58,287 nucleotides of DNA from Planktomarina sp. GTDB lineage: Bacteria; Pseudomonadota; Alphaproteobacteria; Rhodobacterales; Rhodobacteraceae. The stretch lies in contig JAHDCP010000005.1 in assembly GCA_020629775.1 (NCBI GenBank), positions 1-58,287 of the forward strand, given 5' to 3'. Each line of letters starts with the position of its first letter. The stretch's first letter is position 1. Both the position numbers and the translations under genes were made by a program. The notes beneath the pieces are model-generated. The model did not search any database and had not been told where the DNA came from. It worked only from the letters and a program-made list of their open reading frames with translations. Below are positions 1-8,496 of the stretch, one piece after another.

Positions 1-2091
1 CAGATTGGACATCATGTTGGTGTACATCATGTCCAAAAACTTGCCCGCGTCTGGACCTTTAACGATGAGTTTGCCCAGCGTGGACGCGTCCAAAAGGCCC
101 AAGTTCGTGCGGGTGTTTGTGACCTCACGCGCCACCGCCGCTTCTGTCGATTCACCGTCTTGCTTATAGCAATAAGGACGGCGCCAATGGCCCACGGGTT
201 CCCAGAATGCACCGTTGTCATCGTGCCATTCATGCATAGGCGTTTTGCGCAATGGCTGGAACAGGTCTTTCGTGGCTTCACCGGCCAATGCCGACATGGA
301 GATCGGATGGTACGGCGGACGGAACGTTGTGGTCCCAACATCCGGAATATCCGAATTCAAAGCTTTAGAAAGGATCGCCAAGCCGTTGATATTGGATAAT
401 TTTCCTTGATCCGTTGCCATGCCCAAAGTTGTATAACGTTTGGCATGTTCAACACTTTCAAACCCTTCTTGGGCCGCCAGCTGGACATCGCTGACCTTTA
501 CATCGTTTTGGAAATCCAACCAAGCTTTGGACCGCAATTTGTAACCCGCCCCTTGGGGCATCAGCCACACAGGTTCCAGTGGGTTTTCTTGGGGGTCGAA
601 CGCAGTTGGTGCCTTTGCAGACACCTTCTTTCCGCCCGAAACAGACGCAGCCGCTAGCCCGGCTTTGTGTGCGTCATGCAAAATATCACCCGTTGCGAAA
701 TGGCCGTTTGCTGCGCCCGCAGCAATAACCATGCCTTCACCATTTGCCCCCAAAGGTGGGCGTGTTCCATCGGGGCGGAACATCGCGCCCTTGTCGTCCC
801 ACGTTAACTTACCACCACAGTGGGACCACAAATGCACGACAGGCGACCAGCCGCCGGACATGGCAACCGCGTCGCAAGGGATGTCTTCCAAGACAGCCCC
901 TTCCCCTGCTTGCGCGCACAGCGCAACACCGGTTACGCGTTTGCCGCCAGAAACCTTGGCAATCGCTTTTCCAGTCAGCACACGTATGCCCAATTCCCCA
1001 GCCCGCGTGGCCAGGGCACCGCCACCAGATGCCCGTGCATCGATGATGGCAGGCACTTCAAGCCCGGCTTCTTTGAGGACAATCGCAGTGCGATACGCGT
1101 CATCATTGTTGGTGACCACCACAGTGCGGTCCCCGATGGACACGCCGTGGTTCACTGCGAAATCACGAATGGCCCCCGCCAGCATGACACCAGGAATATC
1201 ATTACCTGCGAAGGACAATGGCCGTTCGATGGCCCCCGTGGTGGTGACAATCTGCGGTGTCCGAATCCGCCACAGGCGGTGGCGCGGGCGCCCGTCCCCT
1301 GGGGTGTGATCAGCCACCCGTTCGTAGCCAAGGGCATATCCGTGATCATAAACCCCGGCCCCCATGGTGCGGGTCCGCAGGGTTACATTCTCCATGCCTT
1401 CCAAAGTGGCAACGGTCTGCGCAATCCAGTCATCGGCAGGCATGCCGTCAATTTCAACGCCATCCACTGGCGCACGACCGCCCCAGAAAGCTGTTTGTTC
1501 CAAAAGCGTGACACGCACGCCCGATTGCGCCGCAGACAAAGCCGCTTGCAACCCAGCAACACCGCCGCCCACCACCAGAACGTCACAAAAGTGATAGAAG
1601 TGTTCGTAATGGTCTTCGTCCACCGCTTTCGGGGCTTTGCCCAAACCAGCGGATTTTCGAATGATGGGTTCGTACACGTGCTTCCACAAGGGGCGCGGGT
1701 GGATGAACATTTTGTAATAGAATCCAGCTGGCAAAAACCGGCTGAGCTTGGAGTTGATGGCCCCCACATCGAATTCCAACGAAGGAAAGTGGTTTTGGGA
1801 CGCAGCAGTTAACCCACCAAACAGTTCCGTGGTGGTGGCCCGTGCATTGGGTTCAAAACGGCCTTCTTCGCCCAAGTTCATCAACGCGTTCGGTTCTTCT
1901 GCACCAGATCCCACAACGCCACGGGGACGGTGATATTTGAAAGACCGCCCCATCAGCATTTGATCATTGGCCAGCAAGGCAGATGCCAGCGTATCGCCTT
2001 CAAAACCCGTCAGGTTTTGACCGTTGAACTTGAATTTCATGGCCCGTTTACGGTTCAGGAAACGGCCACCAGTGGACAAACGTGTGCTCAT
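1..2091 (-). CDS. soxA: Sarcosine oxidase alpha subunit, partial (C-terminus beyond left edge)
   Basis: Large subunit of heterotetrameric sarcosine oxidase, which oxidatively demethylates sarcosine to glycine in the cytoplasm and passes the methyl group to tetrahydrofolate. The 697 codons seen start at ATG 2091 and stay open to base 1; the family has about 1000 residues, so roughly the last 300 are missing. Visible are an N-terminal segment with the KYHRPRG motif, a dinucleotide-binding loop (VVGGGVAGLQAALSA, near residue 180) and the beginning of the GcvT-like folate domain (LGLLDASTLGKL, near 670). The ATG overlaps the soxD stop as ATGA, so translation is probably coupled. The usual next gene, soxG, would lie beyond the window. 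Confidence 0.95.
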   Translation of the reverse strand, partial: MSTRLSTGGRFLNRKRAMKFKFNGQNLTGFEGDTLASALLANDQMLMGRSFKYHRPRGVVGSGAEEPNALMNLGEEGRFEPNARATTTELFGGLTAASQNHFPSLEFDVGAINSKLSRFLPAGFYYKMFIHPRPLWKHVYEPIIRKSAGLGKAPKAVDEDHYEHFYHFCDVLVVGGGVAGLQAALSAAQSGVRVTLLEQTAFWGGRAPVDGVEIDGMPADDWIAQTVATLEGMENVTLRTRTMGAGVYDHGYALGYERVADHTPGDGRPRHRLWRIRTPQIVTTTGAIERPLSFAGNDIPGVMLAGAIRDFAVNHGVSIGDRTVVVTNNDDAYRTAIVLKEAGLEVPAIIDARASGGGALATRAGELGIRVLTGKAIAKVSGGKRVTGVALCAQAGEGAVLEDIPCDAVAMSGGWSPVVHLWSHCGGKLTWDDKGAMFRPDGTRPPLGANGEGMVIAAGAANGHFATGDILHDAHKAGLAAASVSGGKKVSAKAPTAFDPQENPLEPVWLMPQGAGYKLRSKAWLDFQNDVKVSDVQLAAQEGFESVEHAKRYTTLGMATDQGKLSNINGLAILSKALNSDIPDVGTTTFRPPYHPISMSALAGEATKDLFQPLRKTPMHEWHDDNGAFWEPVGHWRRPYCYKQDGESTEAAVAREVTNTRTNLGLLDASTLGKLIVKGPDAGKFLDMMYTNMMSNL

Positions 2092-2417
2092 TTGAAATTC
2101 CCCCACGACCAGCCGGGTCGTTTCGCGGTGATGGCATCTTTGATGGACTGCGGTGGCTCAAACGTTTGGGCCGCATATGTGCCAAACACTTCCATGGTCA
2201 TGGTGCAACGGGCCGCGTGAAACCACTTTCCGCACCCCGATGCACAGCGCCAGCGTTCGAAATGCACGCCCTTGGGGTTGATGCGGTTGAACATGTAGTC
2301 CTCGAAATCCGCATCATCGGACCCAGGCCCAAAGCGTTTCAAATGCGCTTGGCCGCCGTAGCCCAGTTCAGTTTCGTCTTTATCCAGCCCACAGCAGGGG
2401 CAGTTGAATGTCAGCAT
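2088..2417 (-). CDS. soxD: Sarcosine oxidase delta subunit
   Basis: Small zinc-binding subunit of heterotetrameric sarcosine oxidase. The 109 residues begin at ATG 2417, directly after a good ribosome binding site (GAGGGG); an upstream in-frame ATG at 2465 lies inside the end of soxB and is unlikely. The N-terminus MLTFNCPCCG and the later CASGC and ARC cysteines match the family's zinc site. The gene sits 13 bases after soxB and overlaps soxA by four bases, as in other soxBDAG operons. Confidence 0.94.
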   Translation of the reverse strand: MLTFNCPCCGLDKDETELGYGGQAHLKRFGPGSDDADFEDYMFNRINPKGVHFERWRCASGCGKWFHAARCTMTMEVFGTYAAQTFEPPQSIKDAITAKRPGWSWGNFK

Positions 2418-2430
2418 CTCTTTTTCCCCT

Positions 2431-3675
2431 CTAGTGCGCCACGCCAGCAGCAACGCTTTCATCAATGAAGCGGCCTTCGCGGAAGCGGTCCAATCCGAAT
2501 TCAGCCGTCAGCGGAGAATGGCCCTTGGCCATCAGTTCCGCAAAGCCCCAGCCTGACCCCGGGATGGCCTTAAACCCGCCCGTCCCCCAGCCGGAGTTGA
2601 TAAAGCAGTTGCCAAGCGGCGTTTTGGACAAAATCGGGGACCGGTCCCCAGTCACATCCACGATCCCGCCCCAGTGGCGCAGCATCTTCAAGCGCGCGAT
2701 CATGGGGAAGGTTTCCACCAAGGCGCGCACGGTTTCTTCCAAGTGATGGAAAGACCCACGCTGGTGATATCCGTTGAACGCGTCAGTACCGCCGCCGATC
2801 ACCATTTCGCCCTTGTCCGATTGGGACATATAGCCGTGAACGGTGTTGGCCATCACAACGATGTCCATGCACGGTTTAATCGGTTCGCTGACCAGTGCTT
2901 GCAAAGGCACGGATTCAATCGGCAAACGGAAGCCCGCCATATCCGCCACAACACCGGAATTTCCTGCCACCACAATGCCCAGCTTTTTACAGCCGATGTG
3001 CCCGCGCGATGTTTCAACACCGGTGACATCGCCACCTTCTTGGGTCACGCCGGTGACTTCTGTTTTTTGCAAAATGTGCATGCCCATGTCTGAACAGGCG
3101 CGCGCGTACCCCCAAGCCACGGCATCGTGGCGCGCCGTGCCGCCGCGGGCCTGCCACAGGCCGCCCAACACCGGGTAACGGGGTCCGTCGATGTTCATGA
3201 TGGGGCAAATTTGTTTGACCTTTTGCGGGCCAATGAATTCTGTGGTCACGCCTTGCAGGCTGTTGGCCTGCGCGGTGCGTTTGTACCCGCGCACTTCGTG
3301 TTCGGTTTGCGCAAGCATCAAAACGCCGCGCGGGCTGAACATGATGTTATAGTTCAAATCCTGGCTCAGGTTCTCATAAAGCCCCCGCGCTTTTTCATAG
3401 ATCGCGGCAGACGGATCCTGCAGATAGTTCGACCGGATGATCGTGGTGTTACGGCCCGTATTGCCGCCACCAAGCCAACCTTTTTCGATCACAGCAACAT
3501 TGGTGATCCCAAAGTTTTTGCCCAAGTAATACGCCGTGGCCAACCCGTGCCCCCCAGCGCCGATGATAATAACATCGTATTCTTTCTTAGGTTCTGGATT
3601 GCCCCAAGCGCGGTCCCAGCCCTTGTGTTGGCGGAACGCTTCTCGTGCAATGGCGAAGGCAGAATATCGCTTCAT
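2431..3675 (-). CDS. soxB: Sarcosine oxidase beta subunit
   Basis: FAD/FMN-bearing catalytic subunit of heterotetrameric sarcosine oxidase; it oxidises the N-methyl group of sarcosine. The 414 residues match the usual length. An ADP-binding loop (DVIIIGAGGHGLATAYYLG) lies near residues 34-52, GGNTGRNTT near 70, and the C-terminal GWGTGGFKAIPGSG belongs to the flavin-binding part of the DAO fold. It is the first gene of the reverse-strand soxBDA operon and diverges from ccmI across 135 bases. In marine Rhodobacterales this operon usually serves catabolism of glycine betaine-derived sarcosine, which is inference here. Confidence 0.96.
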   Translation of the reverse strand: MKRYSAFAIAREAFRQHKGWDRAWGNPEPKKEYDVIIIGAGGHGLATAYYLGKNFGITNVAVIEKGWLGGGNTGRNTTIIRSNYLQDPSAAIYEKARGLYENLSQDLNYNIMFSPRGVLMLAQTEHEVRGYKRTAQANSLQGVTTEFIGPQKVKQICPIMNIDGPRYPVLGGLWQARGGTARHDAVAWGYARACSDMGMHILQKTEVTGVTQEGGDVTGVETSRGHIGCKKLGIVVAGNSGVVADMAGFRLPIESVPLQALVSEPIKPCMDIVVMANTVHGYMSQSDKGEMVIGGGTDAFNGYHQRGSFHHLEETVRALVETFPMIARLKMLRHWGGIVDVTGDRSPILSKTPLGNCFINSGWGTGGFKAIPGSGWGFAELMAKGHSPLTAEFGLDRFREGRFIDESVAAGVAH

Positions 3676-3810
3676 GATCGAATCCCTTTGGCGGCGTGGC
3701 CTTGGTATGGCCGTTCACATCTTTGTGGAGGATACTACCCGCGCCACAAGTGGACATTATTGCGACATATCGCCTATGACCGTGGTTAACGGACGGGCCT
3801 GCGGGGGCAA
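3676..3810. promoter_or_regulatory. Divergent spacer soxB / ccmI
   Basis: 135 bases between two divergent start codons must hold promoters for soxBDA and ccmI. I see a GC-rich purine run before ccmI (GCGGGGGCAA) that can serve as ribosome binding site, but no clear promoter boxes or operator. Confidence 0.3.
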
Positions 3811-5016
3811 ATGACAGCGCAATTTGGAATATCGGTTCTGGGACTTTTGGTGGTTCTCACCAGCCTGGGCATTTGGGCTTTGGCAAGATCATTGGCCCGG
3901 GGCAACCGCACAGCACACAGCGTGGATGTTTACAAAGATCAGTTGCGCAGTTTGGGCAAAGATCTTGCCCGCGGTGTGGTGACACAAACTGAATTTGACG
4001 CGTTGCGTGCAGAAATTGGACGGCGCGCTTTGGCGGCAGAACGGCTGGCCGCCCCCACCGCACAGCAATCGGGTCGGCCTTGGCTGGCCTTCGCCGTGAT
4101 GGGTCTTTTGGCGGTGGCGGGGGCTGGTGTCGTTTACCCAACCTTGGGCCAACCGGGTGCGACAGATGCCCCCCTGGCCGCCCGATATGCATTGGCCCAA
4201 GAAAAGCGATTGAACCGGATATCCCAAGCCACTGCAGAACAACGGCTTGGCCCCCAAACGCCCACGATTTCAGCGGAAGATGCAGGCCTTGTGCAAAACC
4301 TGATTGATGTGTTGGAAAGGCGCCCAGACGATGCCACGGGATTTGCATTGCTGGCCCAAACCCAAGCGCAACTGGGGGACGCGGCCGCCGCCCATCGCGC
4401 CCAAGCCCGGGTGATTGCGTTGCTTGGCGATGCCGTTCGCGCAGAAGATCATCAACGCCACGCAGAATATTTGATTGTTGCCGCTGGGGGGTATGTTTCG
4501 CCCGAAGCGGAAACCGCATTGCGCCAAACCTTGCAACTGGATCCATCCGCCCCTTTGGCACGGTTTCGGTTGGGCACGCTGTATCAACAAATCGGGCGGG
4601 CGGATTTGCAGTTTCAAACTTGGGACCGGCTGGCCCGCGAAGAAGACCCAGCCCTGCCATTTATGCCAATCGTCGTTCAGGAACTTCCCTTGTTGGCAGA
4701 ACTTGCGGGCATTCAGAGATATCAATTGCCTGTATCAAATGGCCCCGATGCTGAAACGATCGCCGATGCGGCGCAGTTATCCGACGCGGACCAACAGGCG
4801 ATGATCGAAGGAATGGTGAATGGCCTTGCTGACCGGTTGGGAACCGAGGGTGGACCTGTGGCTGATTGGGCGCGATTGATCACGTCACTTGCCGTTTTGG
4901 ACCGCTCGGACCAAGCCCAAGCGATCTATAACAACGCGAAGGTGCAATTTGCCCAAATCCCCTCCGCATTGGACATTTTGAAGCAAGCCGCCACCCAATC
5001 TGGATTGACCCCATGA
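3811..5016 (+). CDS. ccmI: Cytochrome c-type biogenesis protein CcmI
   Basis: CcmI (CycH) is the inner-membrane chaperone that binds apocytochrome c for haem attachment in system I cytochrome c maturation. The 401 residues show two N-terminal membrane helices (about 5-27 and 88-110) separated by a cytoplasmic loop with the family pattern VYKDQLRSLGKDLARGV, followed by a periplasmic tetratricopeptide-like part (FALLAQTQAQLGD; ARFRLGTLYQQIGR). Its stop overlaps the ruvX start as ATGA. No other ccm gene is in the window, so it is separate from any ccmABCDG cluster, as is common in this group. Confidence 0.88.
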   Translation: MTAQFGISVLGLLVVLTSLGIWALARSLARGNRTAHSVDVYKDQLRSLGKDLARGVVTQTEFDALRAEIGRRALAAERLAAPTAQQSGRPWLAFAVMGLLAVAGAGVVYPTLGQPGATDAPLAARYALAQEKRLNRISQATAEQRLGPQTPTISAEDAGLVQNLIDVLERRPDDATGFALLAQTQAQLGDAAAAHRAQARVIALLGDAVRAEDHQRHAEYLIVAAGGYVSPEAETALRQTLQLDPSAPLARFRLGTLYQQIGRADLQFQTWDRLAREEDPALPFMPIVVQELPLLAELAGIQRYQLPVSNGPDAETIADAAQLSDADQQAMIEGMVNGLADRLGTEGGPVADWARLITSLAVLDRSDQAQAIYNNAKVQFAQIPSALDILKQAATQSGLTP

Positions 5017-5486
5017 TTTTTGAAGAATTGTCCCCTTTTGTGGATGCCGCCCGCCCTTATGCAGCTTGGATAGGGTTGGACTTGGGCACCAAAACCATTG
5101 GTGTGGCCATTTCCGACAGTTTACTGCAAACCGCCACACCGTTCGAAACCGTGAAACGCACCAAGTTCACGGCTGATCTTGCAGCCCTTGAAAAGATTAT
5201 CAACGACAGATCGGTGGCTGGCATTGTTTTGGGATTGCCGCTGAACATGGATGGCACCGAAGGGCCGCGCTGCCAATCCACACGGGCGTTCGCGCGCAAT
5301 ATGGACCGCGCTTTGGAACTGCCCATAACGTTTTGGGATGAACGATTGTCCACGGTCGCAGCAGAACGCGCATTGTTGGAGGCGGATACGACCCGAAAAC
5401 GCCGCGCCCAGGTGATTGACCACGTGGCGGCTGCGTATATCTTGCAAGGGGCGCTGGACCGGCGCAGACATCTGGTACAGGGCTGA
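5013..5486 (+). CDS. ruvX: YqgF/RuvX family pre-16S rRNA nuclease
   Basis: RNase H-fold nuclease of the YqgF family, implicated in 16S rRNA 5'-end processing and sometimes called a putative Holliday junction resolvase. The 157 residues carry the family blocks: GLDLGTKTIGVAISD (first catalytic Asp), GIVLGLPLNMDGTEG, WDERLSTVAAERALLE (second acid) and the C-terminal DHVAAAYILQGALD (third acid). It overlaps ccmI by four bases and is followed three bases later by the DUF1289 gene, so all three are probably cotranscribed. Confidence 0.93.
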   Translation: MIFEELSPFVDAARPYAAWIGLDLGTKTIGVAISDSLLQTATPFETVKRTKFTADLAALEKIINDRSVAGIVLGLPLNMDGTEGPRCQSTRAFARNMDRALELPITFWDERLSTVAAERALLEADTTRKRRAQVIDHVAAAYILQGALDRRRHLVQG

Positions 5487-5489
5487 CCC

Positions 5490-5726
5490 ATGGCAAACGA
5501 AGATCAAATCTGGCAGCGCAACGAAGTGGAAAGCCCTTGCATAAAGCTGTGTTCCATTCATCCAGAAGCGCGCATCTGCGTGGGGTGCTTCCGGTCTATG
5601 GATGAAATCGGGGCCTGGTCACGTATGGGGGCCGAAGAACGCCGGGCCATAATGGCCGAACTGCCCACGCGCGCGCCCATGTTGCGCAAACGCCGCGGCG
5701 GCCGCGCCGCCCGAACTGGCGACTAA
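5490..5726 (+). CDS. DUF1289 domain-containing protein
   Basis: A 78-residue protein of the DUF1289 family, whose biochemical role is unknown. The signature is ESPCIKLCSIHPEARICVGC followed by FRSMDEIGAW and AEERRAIMAELP; four cysteines spaced like a small metal site are seen (CxxxC...CxxC). An arginine-rich tail closes the protein. It follows ruvX by three bases and is the last gene of this forward set, facing the reverse-strand dioxygenase gene nine bases away. Confidence 0.85.
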   Translation: MANEDQIWQRNEVESPCIKLCSIHPEARICVGCFRSMDEIGAWSRMGAEERRAIMAELPTRAPMLRKRRGGRAARTGD

Positions 5727-5735
5727 CACTTTGCC

Positions 5736-6527
5736 CTAGGGCTTGGTCATCCAGGTTTCAAACCCGCCTGGCATTTCGGGTCTAAAATACAAGATCACAC
5801 GCCCGTCTTTTGGAGCATCAGCATCTGCACCCCATGGGGCAACACCGTGCAGCGCCATGCGGTGAACCAAGTATGCTTGCCCCGGTTTTGCAGGCACGGT
5901 GCGACGGCGGCACACAGCAAAACACTCTTTGCGGGCCGCCGTATAAGTATCTGTCAGATCGACTTGATCCCATTGGTCCTGCGGCACATTTTCAAAGGCT
6001 CGCGCAAAAGCGCGTCGAATGATGTGATGGCTGCCTTCCCAAATGACCATGGGGCTTGCGTCTTGGTGGCAGGCAGTCAACGGCAACCCTAAGACAAATC
6101 CGTGGGGTTCTTGCAAAAACCGGCGCCTGTTCGGCCCCACAGGCAACAAGCCATCAACATGTGCCGCGTCCCGGTTCCGACGGAACCGATGGGCAGCATC
6201 GCTTTCTTCGGGGTCTTTTTGGGGATATCCCGCATACACCCCAGATATTTGCGCACGATCCCAAGAAAAATTGCCGTAAGCGCCGCGCAATGCATCCACC
6301 ACTGCGCCCTTCAACGGCCCAGAGGCGGCAACATTACCTTGATCGTCATTGGGCAACGCATTGACCCCAGCAAACCACGTGTCCCCATGGCGCAACCAGG
6401 TTTTGCGGTGTTCACGATCTTGCGCGATGGCCAAAGCGGTCGGCGAAACGTCCTGCACCCATTGGGCCAAGTCAGGATCGGAAAACGGCCCCTGGATTCC
6501 GTGGGTATGCAGTTCGGTCAGGTCCAC
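5736..6527 (-). CDS. Phytanoyl-CoA dioxygenase-like Fe(II)/2-oxoglutarate oxygenase
   Basis: A 263-residue protein that looks like a PhyH-family iron/2-oxoglutarate oxygenase. A candidate HxD iron pair is H123-V-D125 (AAHVDGL); a distal His is in YLVHRMALHGV (222 or 227), and R249 in YFRPE could hold the 2-oxoglutarate carboxylate. Those assignments are inferred from motif order. The start is GTG 6527 inside the end of the permease gene, after GAGG, giving a 10-base overlap that suggests coupling. The substrate cannot be read from sequence. Confidence 0.65.
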   Translation of the reverse strand: MDLTELHTHGIQGPFSDPDLAQWVQDVSPTALAIAQDREHRKTWLRHGDTWFAGVNALPNDDQGNVAASGPLKGAVVDALRGAYGNFSWDRAQISGVYAGYPQKDPEESDAAHRFRRNRDAAHVDGLLPVGPNRRRFLQEPHGFVLGLPLTACHQDASPMVIWEGSHHIIRRAFARAFENVPQDQWDQVDLTDTYTAARKECFAVCRRRTVPAKPGQAYLVHRMALHGVAPWGADADAPKDGRVILYFRPEMPGGFETWMTKP

Positions 6528-7336
6528 AGCGCCTCGCGCAGCATGTTCAAGGCCACCAAAAGAAGGAAGACACCAAAGGTTTTTTTCAATGGCCCGGCAT
6601 CCATTCCATGGGCCACCTTTGCCCCCAATGGGGCCATCAAAAACGTCAGTGGAATGATGATCAAAAACGCAGGCACACTGATTGCCCCAATGCTGTAAGG
6701 CAAGGCAGGATCATCGATGGTCACAAAGGCCCAGGCGATTGTAGACGGGATGGCAATTGCCAATCCAAAACCTGTGGCCGTGCCCACAGCGCGGTGGATC
6801 GGAACGCTTTGTAACGTCATGGTGGGAACGCCCAAAGATCCGCCCCCAATTCCCAAGAGAACGGACAACACACCCAAGGCTGTGCTTTGCACCCAAGCCA
6901 TGCCCTGCAACGGCAAGGCATTGGCCAAAACCCAACCCTTTTTGCCAAACGCCATGTACAAACCAATGCCGCCGCCCAGCACGCCAAAAACGATTTGCAA
7001 AGCAGTGGATGACAAGCGCGCGGCCACCAAAACGCCCAGGACTGCGCCAATGGCGATACCAGGGGCCCAAGCCCTTAGGATGGCAAAATCAACGCCGCCT
7101 TTGGCGTGATGTGATTGCATCGATCGGGCTGATGTCACCACAATGGTGGCAAGTGATGTCGCCAGGCAAACTTGCATGACTTCCGCGCCGCCAAAACCCA
7201 GGGCAGTAAAGGCATAAAAGAAAGCGGGCACCAACACGATGCCACCCCCAACCCCCAAAAGCCCCGCAAGGAAACCGGCCAACAGCCCGATGGCCACCAG
7301 CAAGCCCAGGACTGGAATAAATACCGAAACATCCAT
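6518..7336 (-). CDS. TauE/SafE family anion exporter
   Basis: An inner-membrane permease of 272 residues with about eight hydrophobic helices. The two half-repeats show the family's glycine-rich motifs (GLLGVGGGIVLVPAF near residue 26 and LLGIGGGSLGVPTM near 155). TauE/SafE members export sulfite, sulfoacetate or related anions; the substrate here is unknown. I chose ATG 7336 because the longer reading frame upstream lies inside dusA. The start overlaps the dusA stop (TAATG), so the order dusA - exporter - dioxygenase is likely one transcript. Confidence 0.88.
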   Translation of the reverse strand: MDVSVFIPVLGLLVAIGLLAGFLAGLLGVGGGIVLVPAFFYAFTALGFGGAEVMQVCLATSLATIVVTSARSMQSHHAKGGVDFAILRAWAPGIAIGAVLGVLVAARLSSTALQIVFGVLGGGIGLYMAFGKKGWVLANALPLQGMAWVQSTALGVLSVLLGIGGGSLGVPTMTLQSVPIHRAVGTATGFGLAIAIPSTIAWAFVTIDDPALPYSIGAISVPAFLIIIPLTFLMAPLGAKVAHGMDAGPLKKTFGVFLLLVALNMLREALWT

Positions 7337-8361
7337 TATGTTTCCCCTTCTGACGCCGCGTTTGACAATTGCCGCATCTGCGCAATGACATTCATGAAAT
7401 CGCGCGGGGTGGCGTCGTCTTGCGCCCCCAGTTCTGACAAACTGCGACGCCAATGCCTTGCGCCCGGCTGTCCTGCATACAGGCCTAACATGTGACGCGT
7501 TATATGGTGCAGCCGCCCGCCACCTAAGATATGGTTTTCGATATAATCCACCATCGCATCCGCCACTCTATGGCGATCTGGAATGTCATGCGCATCATCA
7601 AAAACGCGGGCATCGGCTTGCGCCAAGATGTTATAAGGGTCGTGATATGCGGCCCGCCCAATCATGACACCTTGCACAGATCCCTGCAAATGTTCGCAAG
7701 CGGCATCCAACGTTGGAACGCCGCCATTCAACGAAATGTGCAAGGTTGGAAAGGCCGCGACCATATCTTCAACCAAGTCATAGTCCAAAGGCGGAATGTC
7801 CCGATTTTCTTTGGGGCTTAACCCTTCAAGCCATGCTTTTCTGGCGTGGATTGTGACGCGCCGAACACCCGCCCGACTGACACTTTCTAGAAAATTTGGT
7901 AAAATTATACTCGGGTCTTGATCGTCCACACCGATCCGGCACTTCACCGTAATTTCAACAGTGTGCACGTCTGCCATTGCCGCAAGACATTCAGCCACCA
8001 ACTCCGGTGACTTCATCAACACAGCGCCAAAAGCGCCAGATTGCACCCGATCTGATGGGCAGCCACAATTTAGATTTACTTCACGATATCCAGCATCTGC
8101 CGCGATTTTCGTTGCCGCAAAAAGTGCGTCAGGTGCACTGCCCCCAACTTGAAGTGCCAAAGGGTTTTCAGCCTGGGAATATCCCAGAAGCCGATCCAAA
8201 TCACCGTGGATCAAGGCCGCAGCTGTCACCATTTCCGTGTATAACAAAGCATGCTGGCTGATTTGCCGATGAAAGAACCGACAGTGGCGGTCGGTCCATG
8301 CCATCATTGGCGCGACACTCAATCGCGCAGCATTTTGGAAGGGATCAACACGTGACTGCAT
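7336..8361 (-). CDS. dusA: tRNA-dihydrouridine(20/20a) synthase
   Basis: FMN enzyme that reduces uridine 20/20a in the tRNA D-loop using NADPH. The 341 residues match DusA: LSVAPMMAWTDRHCRFF at the N-terminus, LQVGGSAPDALF, NLNCGCPSDRVQ with the catalytic Cys in NCGCP, VKCRIGVDD, and TIHARKAWLEGLSPKENR, which is typical of DusA rather than DusB or DusC. It begins the reverse-strand set dusA-tauE-dioxygenase. 135 bases separate it from the HlyD gene upstream; I see no gene there. Confidence 0.95.
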   Translation of the reverse strand: MQSRVDPFQNAARLSVAPMMAWTDRHCRFFHRQISQHALLYTEMVTAAALIHGDLDRLLGYSQAENPLALQVGGSAPDALFAATKIAADAGYREVNLNCGCPSDRVQSGAFGAVLMKSPELVAECLAAMADVHTVEITVKCRIGVDDQDPSIILPNFLESVSRAGVRRVTIHARKAWLEGLSPKENRDIPPLDYDLVEDMVAAFPTLHISLNGGVPTLDAACEHLQGSVQGVMIGRAAYHDPYNILAQADARVFDDAHDIPDRHRVADAMVDYIENHILGGGRLHHITRHMLGLYAGQPGARHWRRSLSELGAQDDATPRDFMNVIAQMRQLSNAASEGET

Positions 8362-8496
8362 GCCCTTGCATTGTCAAAAATCTAAACCCTTGCCAAGGGG
8401 CAGCCGTCAAACAGCTTTCGGCCAAGGCAATTTTGCGGGATCATGGCAGCGTGCCCCGCCCGTGAACGCAACAACGTTGCCTGGCCAAACAAACAT

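Noticed and set aside
665-1309. Long forward open frames opposite soxA (also 820-1812)
   Set aside because: They run antisense to a clear sarcosine oxidase alpha subunit and have no ribosome binding site or family resemblance; they follow from codon bias of the real gene.
3857-4660. 267-codon reverse open frame in ccmI
   Set aside because: Antisense to ccmI, proline/arginine-rich with no domain; a shadow of GC-rich codons.
8362-8496. Possible small gene between dusA and the HlyD gene
   Set aside because: The 81-codon forward frame has no ribosome binding site and overlaps the end of the HlyD gene; no conserved feature is visible.
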